A stretch of DNA of 64,000 nt from Alcaligenes faecalis (lineage in GTDB: Bacteria; Pseudomonadota; Gammaproteobacteria; Burkholderiales; Burkholderiaceae_B): positions 496,001 through 560,000 of the forward strand of contig NZ_CP023667.1 in the NCBI RefSeq assembly GCF_002443155.1, given 5' to 3'. Shown here in pieces: positions 18,857 through 27,785 of the stretch (position 1 is the first letter of the stretch; each line of letters starts with the position of its first letter). The notes beneath the pieces were generated by a model. The model made no database searches. It was not told where the DNA came from and saw only the letters and a list, made by a program, of their open reading frames with translations. The position numbers and the translations under genes are program-made.

Positions 18857-19672
18857 TTAGCGGGCTGTTCGCTTCAGAAAGTCCACAATCGCCTGGTTCA
18901 CCTGCGCTTCCTTATCCCGGTAGGGCAGGTGGCCGCATTGCTCCAGCTCCAGCAGCTCCGTGTGCGGCACCAGCTCCTTGATGCGACGGATCTGCTCCAG
19001 CGTGCCGTATTCATCATCCACGCCTTGAATGGCCAGAATCGGGCAGGTGATGCGGCTGACGTCCTCTTCAATATTCCAGTCGCGGAACCGGGGATCTGTC
19101 CAGGTGGCGTTCCAGCCCCAGAAAGCGGATTCCACATCATCGTGATAGCGGCCCAGACGTTCGCGTAAAAAACCTTGCTCGTAGGCTTCGCGGGCGACCA
19201 GAATGCCGCGCAAGGAAATATCCTCTACAAACAGGTGCGGGGCCATCACCACAATGCCTTGCAGCTTGTCGCTAAAGCCGCTGGCCGCCAGCAGGGCAAT
19301 CGAGCCACCATCGCTGTGGCCAACCAGCACAATCGGACGCTTCTTGCCGTCTTCACCCAGTTGCTCCAGCAATTGGGGCAGCACCTCCAGCGACTGCTCA
19401 TGCAGGTAGTCTGGCTCTTTGGGGCTATTGTCCGGGCGCGGGGTGCTGCGGCCATAGCCATAGCGGGAGTACATCAGGCCGCTGCAGCCGGTTTGCTCGC
19501 ACAACTGTGCCGGCCAGTCTTTCCACATGGCAATGGAGCCCAGACCTTCGTGCAGGAACACCAGCAAGGGGGCGGTTTCACGCTCGGGGGCAATACGTTG
19601 ATATTCCAGCTCGATGGCTTGGGTGCCCTGAGTCAGGCTCGCAAATTGCAAAGATGAATCGAGTGTTGTCAT
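18857..19672 (-). CDS. Alpha/beta hydrolase
   Basis: About 271 residues of the alpha/beta hydrolase fold. The oxyanion segment LVFLHEGLGS is followed by RYGYGRS, the nucleophile elbow GHSDGG (serine), a late acid in GVDDEYG and the catalytic histidine in EQCGHLPYRD. Substrate unknown; similar genes are annotated as peroxidases or esterases without proof. The start is uncertain: ATG 19672 is used, and in-frame ATGs at 19687 and 19699 are possible. It converges on tsaC. Confidence 0.85.
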   Translation of the reverse strand: MTTLDSSLQFASLTQGTQAIELEYQRIAPERETAPLLVFLHEGLGSIAMWKDWPAQLCEQTGCSGLMYSRYGYGRSTPRPDNSPKEPDYLHEQSLEVLPQLLEQLGEDGKKRPIVLVGHSDGGSIALLAASGFSDKLQGIVVMAPHLFVEDISLRGILVAREAYEQGFLRERLGRYHDDVESAFWGWNATWTDPRFRDWNIEEDVSRITCPILAIQGVDDEYGTLEQIRRIKELVPHTELLELEQCGHLPYRDKEAQVNQAIVDFLKRTAR

Positions 19673-19883
19673 AGCCTTGGTGTGCATAGCCCTGAACAAA
19701 CCGGGCGTTCAGGTAATTGGTAATTAGGAAACCCTCTTTATGCCATAGATTGATCCGCGACGCACAAGCGTGCCCCAGCTGATCCTTGATGTGGACATTT
19801 TGCTGCTGTTTTGAGCCGCTTTCCGCCGGGGGCTGCAAATTTTGACAGAGATGGTAGAGTGGCGCTCTCGATCTTTTTTTTGC

Positions 19884-20031
19884 CGCCGGGCCGTCCCAAG
19901 GTGAAAGCTCCCCCTTTGGGGGCAGCGAGCCGAAGGCGCAGCGTGGGGGCTTTTTTGTCGCCGGGCCGCCCCAAGGCAAAAACTCCCCCTCGGGGGGCAG
20001 CAAGCCGAAGGCGCAGCGTGGGGGCTTTTTT
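19884..20031. repeat. Two tandem 73-base GC-rich repeats with terminator-like hairpins
   Basis: Copies at 19884-19956 and 19959-20031 (75-base period) differ at only a few positions. Each has CCGGGCCG-CCCAAGG, a small hairpin CCCCC-GGGGG, the constant core AGCCGAAGGCGCAGCGTGGGGGC and six T. The CTCCCCC near the start of each copy can also pair with the GTGGGGGC before the T-run, giving a large terminator-like stem. From memory, elements with the core CAGC-AGCCGAAGGCGCAGCGTGGGGGC are dispersed between genes in betaproteobacteria. They end 14 bases before the MaoC gene, in the alpha/beta hydrolase to MaoC gap. The rest of 19673-20045 holds no gene. Confidence 0.85.
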
Positions 20032-20045
20032 CGTTGTACAACAAC

Positions 20046-20492
20046 ATGAAATTTGCTGAATTTGAAGTGGGTATGCTTATCAAGCACCCACTTGTTCCTG
20101 TGACTCGCGAAGAGATGCTGGATTTCGCCCAGAAGTATGATCCGCAGTCTTTTCATATCGACGACAAGCAGGCCGAAGAAGGCCATTGGGGCGGTTTGAT
20201 CGCCAGCGGCTGGCTCACTTGTGGCAAAGCCATGCGTATGGCCGTGGATTCTGCCTTGCACGATTCCGAGTCCTTTGGCTCGCCGGGTCTGGAACGTCTG
20301 CGCTGGGTCTTGCCTGTGCGGGCCGGTGACTCCATTCGTCTGGAGGCCACGGTGGCATCCAAGCGTGTGTCCAGTAGCCGTTCAGATCTGGGCATCATTC
20401 GCTGGAACTGGAATGTGTTCAACCAGCGCGATGAGCTGGTGCTGGAGATGGAAGCGACCAGCATGTTTGAGTTAAAGTCCGAACAAGAATAA
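20046..20492 (+). CDS. MaoC-like hot-dog dehydratase
   Basis: A 148-residue single hot-dog domain of the MaoC/(R)-enoyl-CoA hydratase type. The catalytic segment D-x4-H is present: FAQKYDPQSFHIDDKQA gives Asp and His, followed by FGG-like GGLIASGW. Such proteins hydrate enoyl-CoA or related thioesters; the substrate is not known. ATG 20046 is preferred to the in-frame TTG 20034. It lies next to, and convergent with, gcdH, so a role in dicarboxylate or acyl-CoA breakdown is possible but unproved. Confidence 0.85.
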   Translation: MKFAEFEVGMLIKHPLVPVTREEMLDFAQKYDPQSFHIDDKQAEEGHWGGLIASGWLTCGKAMRMAVDSALHDSESFGSPGLERLRWVLPVRAGDSIRLEATVASKRVSSSRSDLGIIRWNWNVFNQRDELVLEMEATSMFELKSEQE

Positions 20493-20692
20493 AAAGATCA
20501 CCACAGCATAGCTTCGGTTTATCGATTTCCCAGTGGCCGCTTTGATCCTGAAGTGGCCTTGCAGCTGGAAAGAATCTCCACCCACACCAAGCTTTTTACC
20601 TCGGGTTTCCCGGCAGTAAAAACTGCCGATGCAGGCGGGGGGATGTGCCACTACTGCAGGCAATCCATCAGTTTGATCAGGCTCTGAACGGA

Positions 20693-20718
20693 CAAGGGCA
20701 AAGCCTCTGGCTTTGCCC
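20693..20718. terminator. Hairpin between convergent MaoC and gcdH genes
   Basis: Perfect stem GGGCAAAGCC / GGCTTTGCCC around TCT, in the 239-base convergent gap. The T-tract is poor on both strands, so it may be a weak bidirectional terminator. The remainder of the gap holds only a small GGCAGT-ACTGCC hairpin and an open frame without a start. Confidence 0.5.
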
Positions 20719-20731
20719 TGTTCGGTCTGCT

Positions 20732-21925
20732 TTAGAAGAATGCCTGAATGCCGGTTTGTGCACGACCCAGAATCAGGGCGTGTACGTCGTGAGTACCTTC
20801 GTAGGTATTCACCACTTCCAGGTTGACCAGGTGGCGAGCAATGCCGAATTCGTCAGAGATACCGTTGCCACCCAGCATGTCGCGTGCCAGTCGGGCAATA
20901 TCCAGTGCCTTGCCGCAGGAATTGCGCTTCATGATGGAGGTGATTTCGACGGCCGCCGTGCCTTCGTCCTTCATGCGTCCCAGACGCAGGCAGCCTTGCA
21001 GCGCCAGCGTAATCTCGGTTTGCATATCGGCCAGCTTTTTCTGGATCAACTGGTTGGCGGCCAAGGGGCGGCCAAACTGCTTGCGGTCCAGGGTGTACTG
21101 GCGGGCGGTGTGCCAGCAGGATTCGGCGGCGCCCAAGGCACCCCAGGCAATCCCGAAACGGGCCGAGTTCAGGCAGGTGAAGGGGCCACGCAAGCCCGAG
21201 ACATGGGGCAGCATCTGGCTGTCTGCAATTTCCACGTCGGCCATGACAATCTCGCCGGTCAGGGAAGCGCGCAAGCCCACTTTGCCGTGAATGGCCGGGG
21301 TGGACAGGCCCTTCATGCCTTTTTCCAGAATGAAGCCGCGGATCTTGCCGTCGTCTTCACCGCCCACGACCTTGGCCCAGACCACCAGCACATCGGCGAT
21401 GGGAGAGTTGGTAATCCAGGTCTTGTTGCCGCTCAGGCGATAGCCGCCATCCACTTTCACGGCGCGGCTTTCCATGGCGCCGGGGTCCGAACCGTGATTG
21501 GGTTCAGTCAGGCCAAAGCAGCCAATCCACTGTCCGCTGGCCAGCTTGGGCAGGTACTTCTGTTTCTGCTCCTCGCTGCCAAATTCAAAAATCGGCACCA
21601 TGACCAGGGAAGACTGCACGCTCATCATGGAGCGGTAGCCCGAGTCCACACGTTCCACTTCGCGGGCGATCAAGCCATAGCTGACGTAGTTCAGACCAGC
21701 ACCACCGTAGGCTTCGGGAATGGTGGCACCCAACAGGCCCAGCGAGCCCATCTCGGCAAAGATGGCGGGGTCGGTCTGTTCGTGGCGGAAGGCCTCCAGC
21801 ACGCGCGGCAGCAGCTTTTCCTGTGCGTAAGCGTGGGCGGCATCGCGCACCATACGTTCTTCATCGCTTAACTGCTGATTCAGCAGCAAGGGGTCGTCCC
21901 AATGGAAAGAGGGATTGTCAGACAT
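20732..21925 (-). CDS. gcdH: Glutaryl-CoA dehydrogenase
   Basis: FAD enzyme that dehydrogenates and decarboxylates glutaryl-CoA to crotonyl-CoA in lysine, tryptophan and benzoate breakdown; electrons go to ETF. The 397-residue protein has the acyl-CoA dehydrogenase marks [14 protein letters not shown] and KTWITNSP, and the GCDH-type segment [16 protein letters not shown] near residue 95. The catalytic glutamate is in [11 protein letters not shown] near the C-terminus. CGGAG lies seven bases before the ATG. It is transcribed away from a LysR gene, its likely regulator. Confidence 0.93.
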   Translation of the reverse strand: MSDNPSFHWDDPLLLNQQLSDEERMVRDAAHAYAQEKLLPRVLEAFRHEQTDPAIFAEMGSLGLLGATIPEAYGGAGLNYVSYGLIAREVERVDSGYRSMMSVQSSLVMVPIFEFGSEEQKQKYLPKLASGQWIGCFGLTEPNHGSDPGAMESRAVKVDGGYRLSGNKTWITNSPIADVLVVWAKVVGGEDDGKIRGFILEKGMKGLSTPAIHGKVGLRASLTGEIVMADVEIADSQMLPHVSGLRGPFTCLNSARFGIAWGALGAAESCWHTARQYTLDRKQFGRPLAANQLIQKKLADMQTEITLALQGCLRLGRMKDEGTAAVEITSIMKRNSCGKALDIARLARDMLGGNGISDEFGIARHLVNLEVVNTYEGTHDVHALILGRAQTGIQAFF

Positions 21926-22081
21926 AGAGGTACTCCGGGTAGATCAAAGACGGTCAATCAGGTGGGGCCAACAAGGGCACCATCGGTCTGGAAACAGGGA
22001 AAGAGCAGGCCAAGTATCGCTGAACGCGGGAAGATTTGTGCATCTTCAGGCAGGCGATATCAGGTTAAAGTCCCAGCATAG

Positions 22082-22131
22082 TGTGCGTAAAGCGCACAAG
22101 GCAATTGATAAAATTGCACAATGTCGTGTGC
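22082..22131. promoter_or_regulatory. Three adjacent palindromes in the gcdH-lysR gap, probable operator
   Basis: Three perfect inverted repeats run almost without a break: TGTGCG-N5-CGCACA (22082-22098), GCAATT-N5-AATTGC (22101-22117) and GCACA-N6-TGTGC (22116-22131). The first two have 6-base arms with 5-base centres, like the T-N11-A sites bound by LysR regulators. They lie 67-116 bases before the LysR start and about 160-200 before gcdH. Binding by the adjacent LysR protein is inferred. Confidence 0.6.
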
Positions 22132-22197
22132 TGGCGTAACGATCCGGCCCTGCGCTGTATGGGCAGGGCTGAGGCGGCAGAATTAAGAGGGAGACCT

Positions 22198-23079
22198 ATG
22201 AGACAAGGCGTGCCCAGTTTGGGCGCATTACAGGCCTTTGAGGCCACGGCCCGCTTGGGGACTTTTTCCCGTGCGGCCGAGGAGCTTTCTTTGACGCATA
22301 GCGCGGTGTATCGGCAGGTCAGCGGCCTGGAGCAACGCCTGGGCGTGACCTTGCTGACACGGGTGCGGCGGCGTCTGGTGCTGACTCCGGCTGGGCGCGA
22401 TTATGCCGCCCGTATCCGCCACCATCTGGAGCAAATTGGCAAAGACACTTTCAGCCTGATTGCGCGCGCTGGTGTGGGCCGCAGCATTCATCTGGCGGTG
22501 CTGCCTACCTTGTCCACGGTGTGGCTGATGCCGCGCCTGGCGCGTTTCTCCCAGCGCTATCCGGATATCACGGTCAGCCTGTCCGTGCGTACCACTCCGT
22601 TTCAGTTTGGCGACCATCCCTTTGATGCCGCCATTTATCATGGGCGGCAGTTATGGCCGCAAACCGAGGGCATCAAGCTGTTTGATGAAGGCGAACTGGT
22701 GCCGGTGTGCTCGGCCAAACTGGCGGCCAGTGGCGACTGGAAAAAACTGGTTCATCTGCATATGTCCACACGCCCCGATAGCTGGTCGGACTGGTATCGC
22801 TCTGCCGGTCTGGAGCCTGACCTGCGTGTCAGTTCCGGCCCGCGTTACGAGCTGTTCAGCCTGGTGATGGCAGCACTGCATGCCGACATGGGCGTGGCCT
22901 TGATGCCGCGCTTTCTGGTGCAAGAGGCGCTGGAGCAGGGCGAACTAATCATGCCGCTGGACCATGCCATGCCCGTTAGCGAGGCCTATTTTTTTAGTTA
23001 TCCCACGGCCAATGAGCCCAGCGAAGCGGTGCTTTTGCTGGAACAATGGCTGCTTGAGCACGAAAAGGAGAACACATGA
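22198..23079 (+). CDS. LysR family transcriptional regulator (GcvA-like), probable gcdH regulator
   Basis: A 293-residue LysR protein: an N-terminal winged helix-turn-helix (LGALQAFEATARLGTFSRAA, SLTHSAVYRQVSGLE) and a C-terminal periplasmic-binding-like effector domain. The sequence is nearest the GcvA group. ATG 22198 has GGGAG seven bases upstream and starts just before the DNA-binding domain. It diverges from gcdH across a palindrome-rich gap; in pseudomonads a LysR protein (GcdR) next to gcdH activates it in response to glutarate, so the same is inferred here. The stop overlaps the ggt start (ATGA). Confidence 0.88.
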   Translation: MRQGVPSLGALQAFEATARLGTFSRAAEELSLTHSAVYRQVSGLEQRLGVTLLTRVRRRLVLTPAGRDYAARIRHHLEQIGKDTFSLIARAGVGRSIHLAVLPTLSTVWLMPRLARFSQRYPDITVSLSVRTTPFQFGDHPFDAAIYHGRQLWPQTEGIKLFDEGELVPVCSAKLAASGDWKKLVHLHMSTRPDSWSDWYRSAGLEPDLRVSSGPRYELFSLVMAALHADMGVALMPRFLVQEALEQGELIMPLDHAMPVSEAYFFSYPTANEPSEAVLLLEQWLLEHEKENT

Positions 23080-24821
23080 GATTGCACTGGAAACCGGCTC
23101 TGCTGTCGGCTGCCTTGACCCTGGCCCTGGCGCTACCGACGCATGCCCGGGAAGTAGCCAGCCAGCACTTGAATCCGGAAGCGGCCAGCAGTGTCATGCA
23201 GCGCGACAAGCTGGTCACCCAGAAAAGCATGGTGGTGACAGCTCACCCTTTGGCGACTCAGGCCGGTTTGCGCATTCTGGAACAGGGCGGCAGTGCGGTT
23301 GATGCGGCCATTGCGGCTCAGTTGGTGCTAGGGCTGGTGGAGCCACAGTCCTCCGGTATTGGCGGTGGCGGCTTCTTGCTGATGTTCCAGCCCAAGACCG
23401 GCTTGATGAGCTATGACGGACGGGAAACGGTGCCTGCAGCCAGCAGTCTGGATCGCTTCGAGCTGGACGGTAAAACCATGTCCTTCAAACAGGCGGTCAA
23501 TAGTGGTCGTTCGGTAGGCGTACCGGGTTTGCTGCGTGCCCTGGAGTTGATGCATAAAGATGGTGGCGTGCTGCCGTGGGCGAATTTGTTTGACCCGGCG
23601 ATTGAGCTTGCCGAGGTCGGCTTCGAGGTCAGCCCTCGTTTGAATACCTTGATTGCCGATAATCCCGAACTGGCTGACAAGGCTGCTACACGTGCCTATT
23701 TTCTGAACGAACAGGGCAAGCCCTGGCCCGTCAGCCATCGTTTGCAGAACAAGGAATACGCGCAGGTGCTGCGCTTGTTGGCCAGCCAGGGCGCACAGGC
23801 TTTCTATCAAGGTGAGCTTGCTCAGGATATGGTGGCCGCCGTTGCCGCCGATCCGATTGCGGGCGATTTGGCGGTGTCCGATTTGACGCAGTACCGTGCG
23901 CTGCGCCGCGAACCCCTCTGTATGGACTGGCAGCAAGTGGCGCTCTGTGGCATGGCGCCGCCCAGTTCCGGGGCTATCAGTGTGATGCAGATGTTGGGTA
24001 TCTTGCAGCACACGCCCATTGCTGACGCAAAACCGCAATCTGTCGAAGCGATTCATTATTTCTCTGAAGCAGGGCGCCTGGCTTTTGCGGATCGGGATGC
24101 CTGGGTGGCTGATCCGGCGTTTGTGTCTGTGCCACAGCAGGCTTTACTGGCTCCGGAGTATCTGAAATCCCGCGCCGCCTTGATCCAGCCTGACCGGTCC
24201 ATGGGACACGCCCAGCCAGGCAAGCCTTTGGCTGACTCACAAGCCGCAAGCGACAACACGCCCGAGTTGCCCTCCACCACGCATCTGTCCGTGGCGGATG
24301 ACAAGGGGCAAGTGGTGTCCATGACTACGTCGGTAGAATCTGCTTTTGGCAGCAAGATCATGGTGCATGGTTTCTTGCTGAACAATCAGCTGACAGACTT
24401 TGCCTTGAGTCCCAAGGACGAGATGGGGCGCCTGTCTGTGAATCGGGTGGAGCCAGGCAAACGTCCGCGCAGTTCCATGGCGCCGATGATGGTGCTGCAG
24501 GATGGTCGCCCTGTGATTGCCCTGGGTTCACCCGGTGGCAGTGCCATCATTCCTTACGTGGCTCAGGCCCTGACCGGCATGTTGATGTGGAATCTGGATG
24601 CTCAAGAAGCTGTCAGCCTGCCGCATTACGGTAGCCGCAATTGGGCGACTGAGCTGGAGGCAGGAACCGCAGTGACAGAACAAGCGCAGGCTTTAAGGGC
24701 GTTGGGGCACGAGGTACGCGAGCAGCCTTTTCCCAGCGGTACGCATGTGATTCGCTGGACTCAGGATGGACTGGAAGCCGGGGTAGATCCACGGCGGGAA
24801 GGGCTGGCGCTAGGGCAATAA
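23076..24821 (+). CDS. ggt: Gamma-glutamyltransferase
   Basis: Periplasmic N-terminal nucleophile enzyme that cleaves or transfers the gamma-glutamyl group of glutathione. The 581-residue precursor has a signal peptide (LLSAALTLALALPTHA, cut near residue 24). Self-cleavage is expected before Thr401 in PSTTHLSV, giving two subunits; the oxyanion and substrate segments SGIGGGGFLL and RPRSSMAPMM are present. The ATG overlaps the LysR stop, so it shares that transcript. ChaC (28.4 kb), a cytoplasmic glutathione-degrading enzyme, is in the same window. Confidence 0.93.
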   Translation: MRLHWKPALLSAALTLALALPTHAREVASQHLNPEAASSVMQRDKLVTQKSMVVTAHPLATQAGLRILEQGGSAVDAAIAAQLVLGLVEPQSSGIGGGGFLLMFQPKTGLMSYDGRETVPAASSLDRFELDGKTMSFKQAVNSGRSVGVPGLLRALELMHKDGGVLPWANLFDPAIELAEVGFEVSPRLNTLIADNPELADKAATRAYFLNEQGKPWPVSHRLQNKEYAQVLRLLASQGAQAFYQGELAQDMVAAVAADPIAGDLAVSDLTQYRALRREPLCMDWQQVALCGMAPPSSGAISVMQMLGILQHTPIADAKPQSVEAIHYFSEAGRLAFADRDAWVADPAFVSVPQQALLAPEYLKSRAALIQPDRSMGHAQPGKPLADSQAASDNTPELPSTTHLSVADDKGQVVSMTTSVESAFGSKIMVHGFLLNNQLTDFALSPKDEMGRLSVNRVEPGKRPRSSMAPMMVLQDGRPVIALGSPGGSAIIPYVAQALTGMLMWNLDAQEAVSLPHYGSRNWATELEAGTAVTEQAQALRALGHEVREQPFPSGTHVIRWTQDGLEAGVDPRREGLALGQ

Positions 24822-25068
24822 GCAGCATTTTGTAGCCACGTATCCTAGCTAAACATTGGTTATGTCTAAGAGACATGCTGCTCAGCTGAAAACGCATGTT
24901 GGACTTGGATAAGCAGTCAGATTCGGGAAAGACCGTCGGCAATTTGAAGCAGAGACTCGTCAGAGATTGGCAGAGACAGCAGTCGATCGTTGCCAGAGGC
25001 TGGTAGAGCTAATTGCCAAGTAGCTAGCAGGCTCAAATCGTCTGGCTTTTGAAAAAATGGGTGACCAG
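24822..25068. other. Intergenic region with no recognisable gene
   Basis: No open frame with a credible start or composition. It contains three CAGAGA hexamers at 24950, 24961 and 24971, about one helical turn apart, and a short AT-rich run. It separates ggt from the terminator shared with purU. Confidence 0.5.
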
Positions 25069-25121
25069 TAAAAAAGCCCTCAATGCTGTGGATATAGATC
25101 CACGCATTGAGGGCTTTTTTT
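25069..25121. terminator. Strong bidirectional terminator between ggt and purU
   Basis: A long near-perfect stem AAAAAAGCCCTCAATGC / GCATTGAGGGCTTTTTTT encloses a second stem (GTGGAT / ATCCAC). A-run and T-run on both sides allow it to end both converging transcripts. Confidence 0.93.
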
Positions 25122-25149
25122 CGGCTTAAGGTAGGCCTGATCTCGCTGC

Positions 25150-25998
25150 TTAGCGGAATACCACCGTGCGCTGATCGTTCAGCAAGATGCGGTGCTCCAC
25201 GTGGGCGCGCACGGCACGGGCCAGAACCAGAGACTCCACATCGCTACCGATCTGGGTCAGCTCAGCTGGGCTGACCGAGTGGGTGACGTGTTCCACGCCC
25301 TGTTCAATGATCGGGCCTTCGTCCAGATCAGCCGTCACGTAGTGGGCGGTGGCACCAATAATTTTCACGCCGCGGGCGTGTGCCTGGTGGTAGGGGCGTG
25401 CACCCTTGAAGCTGGGCAGGAAGCTGTGGTGAATATTGATGGCGCGGCCAGACAGGGACTGACACAGATTGGTGGACAGAATCTGCATGTAGCGGGCCAG
25501 CACAACCAGATCAATCTTCAGATCACGAGCCAGGTCGATGATTTGCTGCTCTTGCTCGGGGCGGGTTTCCGGTGTCACGGGCAGGTGGTGGAAAGGAATG
25601 CCGTAAGAAGAAGCCAGACCAGCGTGGTCGGTATGGTTGGAGGCAACGGCAGCAATTTCCACCGGCAGTTGGCCGCTATGGGCGCGGAACAGCAGATCGT
25701 TCAGGCAGTGGCCTTGGCGGCTGACCAGGATCAGCAGGCGGGCTTTGCGCTGGGCGTCATAAATATTGGCGTCCATGCTGAATTTTTCAGCAATGGGGGC
25801 GAAGCTGGTTTGCAGCGCGTTGACGTCCTGCTTTTCGGGCAGGGAAAACTGGATGCGCAGGAAAAAGCGGTTGGTGGCGGCATCGCCAAACTGCTGTGCC
25901 TCAAGAATGTTGCCGTTCTGCTCAAGCAGCCAGCCCGATACGCTGTGGACAATGCCGGTACGATCCGGGCAGGATAGGGTCAAGATGTAATCGTTCAT
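25150..25998 (-). CDS. purU: Formyltetrahydrofolate deformylase
   Basis: Hydrolyses 10-formyltetrahydrofolate to formate and tetrahydrofolate, balancing one-carbon pools. The 282-residue protein has an N-terminal ACT domain (LTLSCPDRTGIVHSVSG) and a C-terminal formyltransferase fold with INIHHSFLPSFKGARPY (catalytic His) and DLDEGPII (catalytic Asp). I use the ATG at 25998; the open frame extends 24 codons upstream with no family similarity and runs into the preceding oxidoreductase gene. Confidence 0.95.
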   Translation of the reverse strand: MNDYILTLSCPDRTGIVHSVSGWLLEQNGNILEAQQFGDAATNRFFLRIQFSLPEKQDVNALQTSFAPIAEKFSMDANIYDAQRKARLLILVSRQGHCLNDLLFRAHSGQLPVEIAAVASNHTDHAGLASSYGIPFHHLPVTPETRPEQEQQIIDLARDLKIDLVVLARYMQILSTNLCQSLSGRAINIHHSFLPSFKGARPYHQAHARGVKIIGATAHYVTADLDEGPIIEQGVEHVTHSVSPAELTQIGSDVESLVLARAVRAHVEHRILLNDQRTVVFR

Positions 25999-26029
25999 CG
26001 ACAGTATTGTAAAGATTTCAGAAAAGTTT

Positions 26030-27145
26030 TTAAGCTGCCTGGGCCAGGGTTTCTTGGCTGTGTTGTGCAATCGCTAAACACGCGGTCAGGCCGGGCGATT
26101 CGATGCCGAACAGATTCAGCAGTCCGGGTATGCCGTGCTCGGCGGGACCCGAAAAGACAAAGTCGGCTGCCGCATGGCCTGCGGGCACAATTTTAGGCCG
26201 GATACCGCTATAGGCGGGGTTCAGGCTGTCATCAGGCAAAGCGGGCCAGTACTCGCGCACGGCCGCGTAAAAAGATTGGCCCCGCTGCGGGTCCATATCG
26301 TAGTTCTCGTCCTGCACCCATTCCGTGTCCGGGCCAAAGCGGGCCTGACCGGCCAGATCCAGCGTCAGATGCACACCCAGCCCGGCTTTATTGGGCATGG
26401 GGTAAATCAGGTGCTTGAAGGGCGAGCGACCCGCCAAAGAGAAATAGCTGCCTTTGCACAGATAGGCATTCGGGATATGGCTGGCATCCAGCCCCTCGAT
26501 CTGGCGTGCGGCGGCGACCGCGCCCAAGCCAGCGGCATTGATCAGGTGGGTAGTCGTCAGGCTGAAAGCTTCTGCTCCACCGACGTGGACCTCAAAACCT
26601 TGTCCGGGCAGGACACGCGCACTGACAAAGGGTGTATTGAAGACCAGTTGGGCACCGTGGTTCTCCGCATCGCCCTGCAAGGCCAGCATCAAGGCGTGGG
26701 TATCCACAATGCCGGTGGAAGGAGAGAGCAGGGCGGCGCTGCAATTCAAGGCCGGCTCCAGAGCCTGGGCCTGGGCGGCATCCAGCCACTGCAAGTCGTC
26801 CACACCACAAGCCCGCGCCTGGGCCTGCAATTTCAGCAGGTCTGCTTCCTGTTCGGGCGTAGTTGCCACAATCAGCTTGCCGCAACGGGCGTGGTCGACA
26901 TGGTGTTCCTGGCAGTAGTCATACAGCCGGGCTTTGCCTTCTACGCACAGGCGGGCCTTCAGGCTGCCCGGCGTGTAGTAAATGCCCGCGTGTATGACTT
27001 CCGAGTTGCGCGAACTGACGCCATTGCCAATGCTGGCGGTTTGCTCGATCAGCAGAACCTCCATGCCTTGCTGGGCCATTTGTCGGGCGCAGGCCAAGCC
27101 TACGACCCCCGCTCCCAGCACTATGCAATCGACATCGTTTGCCAT
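26030..27145 (-). CDS. FAD-dependent oxidoreductase (DAO family, L-2-hydroxyglutarate oxidase-like)
   Basis: A 371-residue flavoprotein with an N-terminal FAD motif ([14 protein letters not shown]) and the [14 protein letters not shown] segment typical of the L-2-hydroxyglutarate dehydrogenase/oxidase branch of the DAO family. A C-terminal flavin-contact segment is seen at GIRPKIV. Substrate is inferred from family only. It lies 31 bases upstream of purU and may be co-transcribed. Glutarate catabolism in some bacteria produces L-2-hydroxyglutarate, which could tie it to gcdH five kilobases away, but this is speculative. Confidence 0.82.
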   Translation of the reverse strand: MANDVDCIVLGAGVVGLACARQMAQQGMEVLLIEQTASIGNGVSSRNSEVIHAGIYYTPGSLKARLCVEGKARLYDYCQEHHVDHARCGKLIVATTPEQEADLLKLQAQARACGVDDLQWLDAAQAQALEPALNCSAALLSPSTGIVDTHALMLALQGDAENHGAQLVFNTPFVSARVLPGQGFEVHVGGAEAFSLTTTHLINAAGLGAVAAARQIEGLDASHIPNAYLCKGSYFSLAGRSPFKHLIYPMPNKAGLGVHLTLDLAGQARFGPDTEWVQDENYDMDPQRGQSFYAAVREYWPALPDDSLNPAYSGIRPKIVPAGHAAADFVFSGPAEHGIPGLLNLFGIESPGLTACLAIAQHSQETLAQAA

Positions 27146-27233
27146 GAATCAGGACCTTATTGGCGCGTTAAAGCAAAAGGCGTAGTGTACTCCCGCCATG
27201 CAGCCGTCGTCAGGGGGGCGTTGCAACACCCTG

Positions 27234-27746
27234 TCACGCCAGGGATGGGGTCAGGTCAAAGTCGCCCGCATGGTAAATCAGGGGCTGATGGGCGCTGCGT
27301 TCGCAGTGGGTGACTTCACCGATAAAGATCAGGTGGTCGCCTGCCTCATGCACGGCATAAGGCTTGCACTCGAACCAGGCACTGCAACGCTCGTCGTCCA
27401 GCATGGGCAAGCCGTGCGGGGAGCGTTTGGTGGGGTGATCGCGAAAGCGCTCGGCTTGTTCGCCCCAGGCAAAACGCTTGGCCAGCGATAGCTGACTGGC
27501 TCCCAACACGTGAATCACATAGCCTGCACCGTCCACAAAATGCGGCAGGGACTGGGAGCGCTTGGCCAGCGACCACAGTACCAGAGGCGGGTCCAGGGAA
27601 ACAGAGTTAAAGGAGCTGACGGTCAGGCCAATGGCCTGATCCGGGTGATCTTTGTTGGCTCCGGTCACCACCGTCACGCCGGTGGCGAAACGGCCCAGTG
27701 CCGAACGAAAGAAGTCGCTATCGAAGGTAGAAGAAAAAACAGTCAT
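27234..27746 (-). CDS. Flavin reductase family protein (FMN-binding split barrel)
   Basis: A 170-residue flavin reductase-like domain: RFATGVTVVTG, the phosphate-binding GLTVSSFNSVSLDPPLV, and the C-terminal HCERSAHQPLIYHAGDF. Members supply reduced FMN/FAD to a two-component monooxygenase or reduce flavins in general; no oxygenase partner is adjacent. ATG 27746 is used since it starts at the family N-terminus (TFDSDFFRSALG); an in-frame ATG lies at 27776. It sits between pdxH, 39 bases upstream, and the FAD oxidoreductase. Confidence 0.88.
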   Translation of the reverse strand: MTVFSSTFDSDFFRSALGRFATGVTVVTGANKDHPDQAIGLTVSSFNSVSLDPPLVLWSLAKRSQSLPHFVDGAGYVIHVLGASQLSLAKRFAWGEQAERFRDHPTKRSPHGLPMLDDERCSAWFECKPYAVHEAGDHLIFIGEVTHCERSAHQPLIYHAGDFDLTPSLA

Positions 27747-27785
27747 TGCATCGAGTCTGCGGGCAGGCGTACCCAAGGGTACGTC

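Noticed and set aside
19844..19880. TTGACA at about 19844 as a promoter for the MaoC gene
   Set aside because: No -10 box at proper distance, and two terminator-like repeats lie between it and the gene.
19578..20261. Minus-strand frame of 227 codons across the tandem repeats
   Set aside because: It reads through the intergenic repeat and the antisense of two genes; the repeated peptide is only the DNA repeat translated.
20472..20663. Small minus-strand frame (63 codons) between the MaoC gene and gcdH
   Set aside because: No ribosome-binding site, no similarity, and it overlaps the MaoC stop region; treated as noise.
24613..24942. Minus-strand frame of 109 codons near the ggt end
   Set aside because: Mostly antisense to ggt and without any protein-like pattern.
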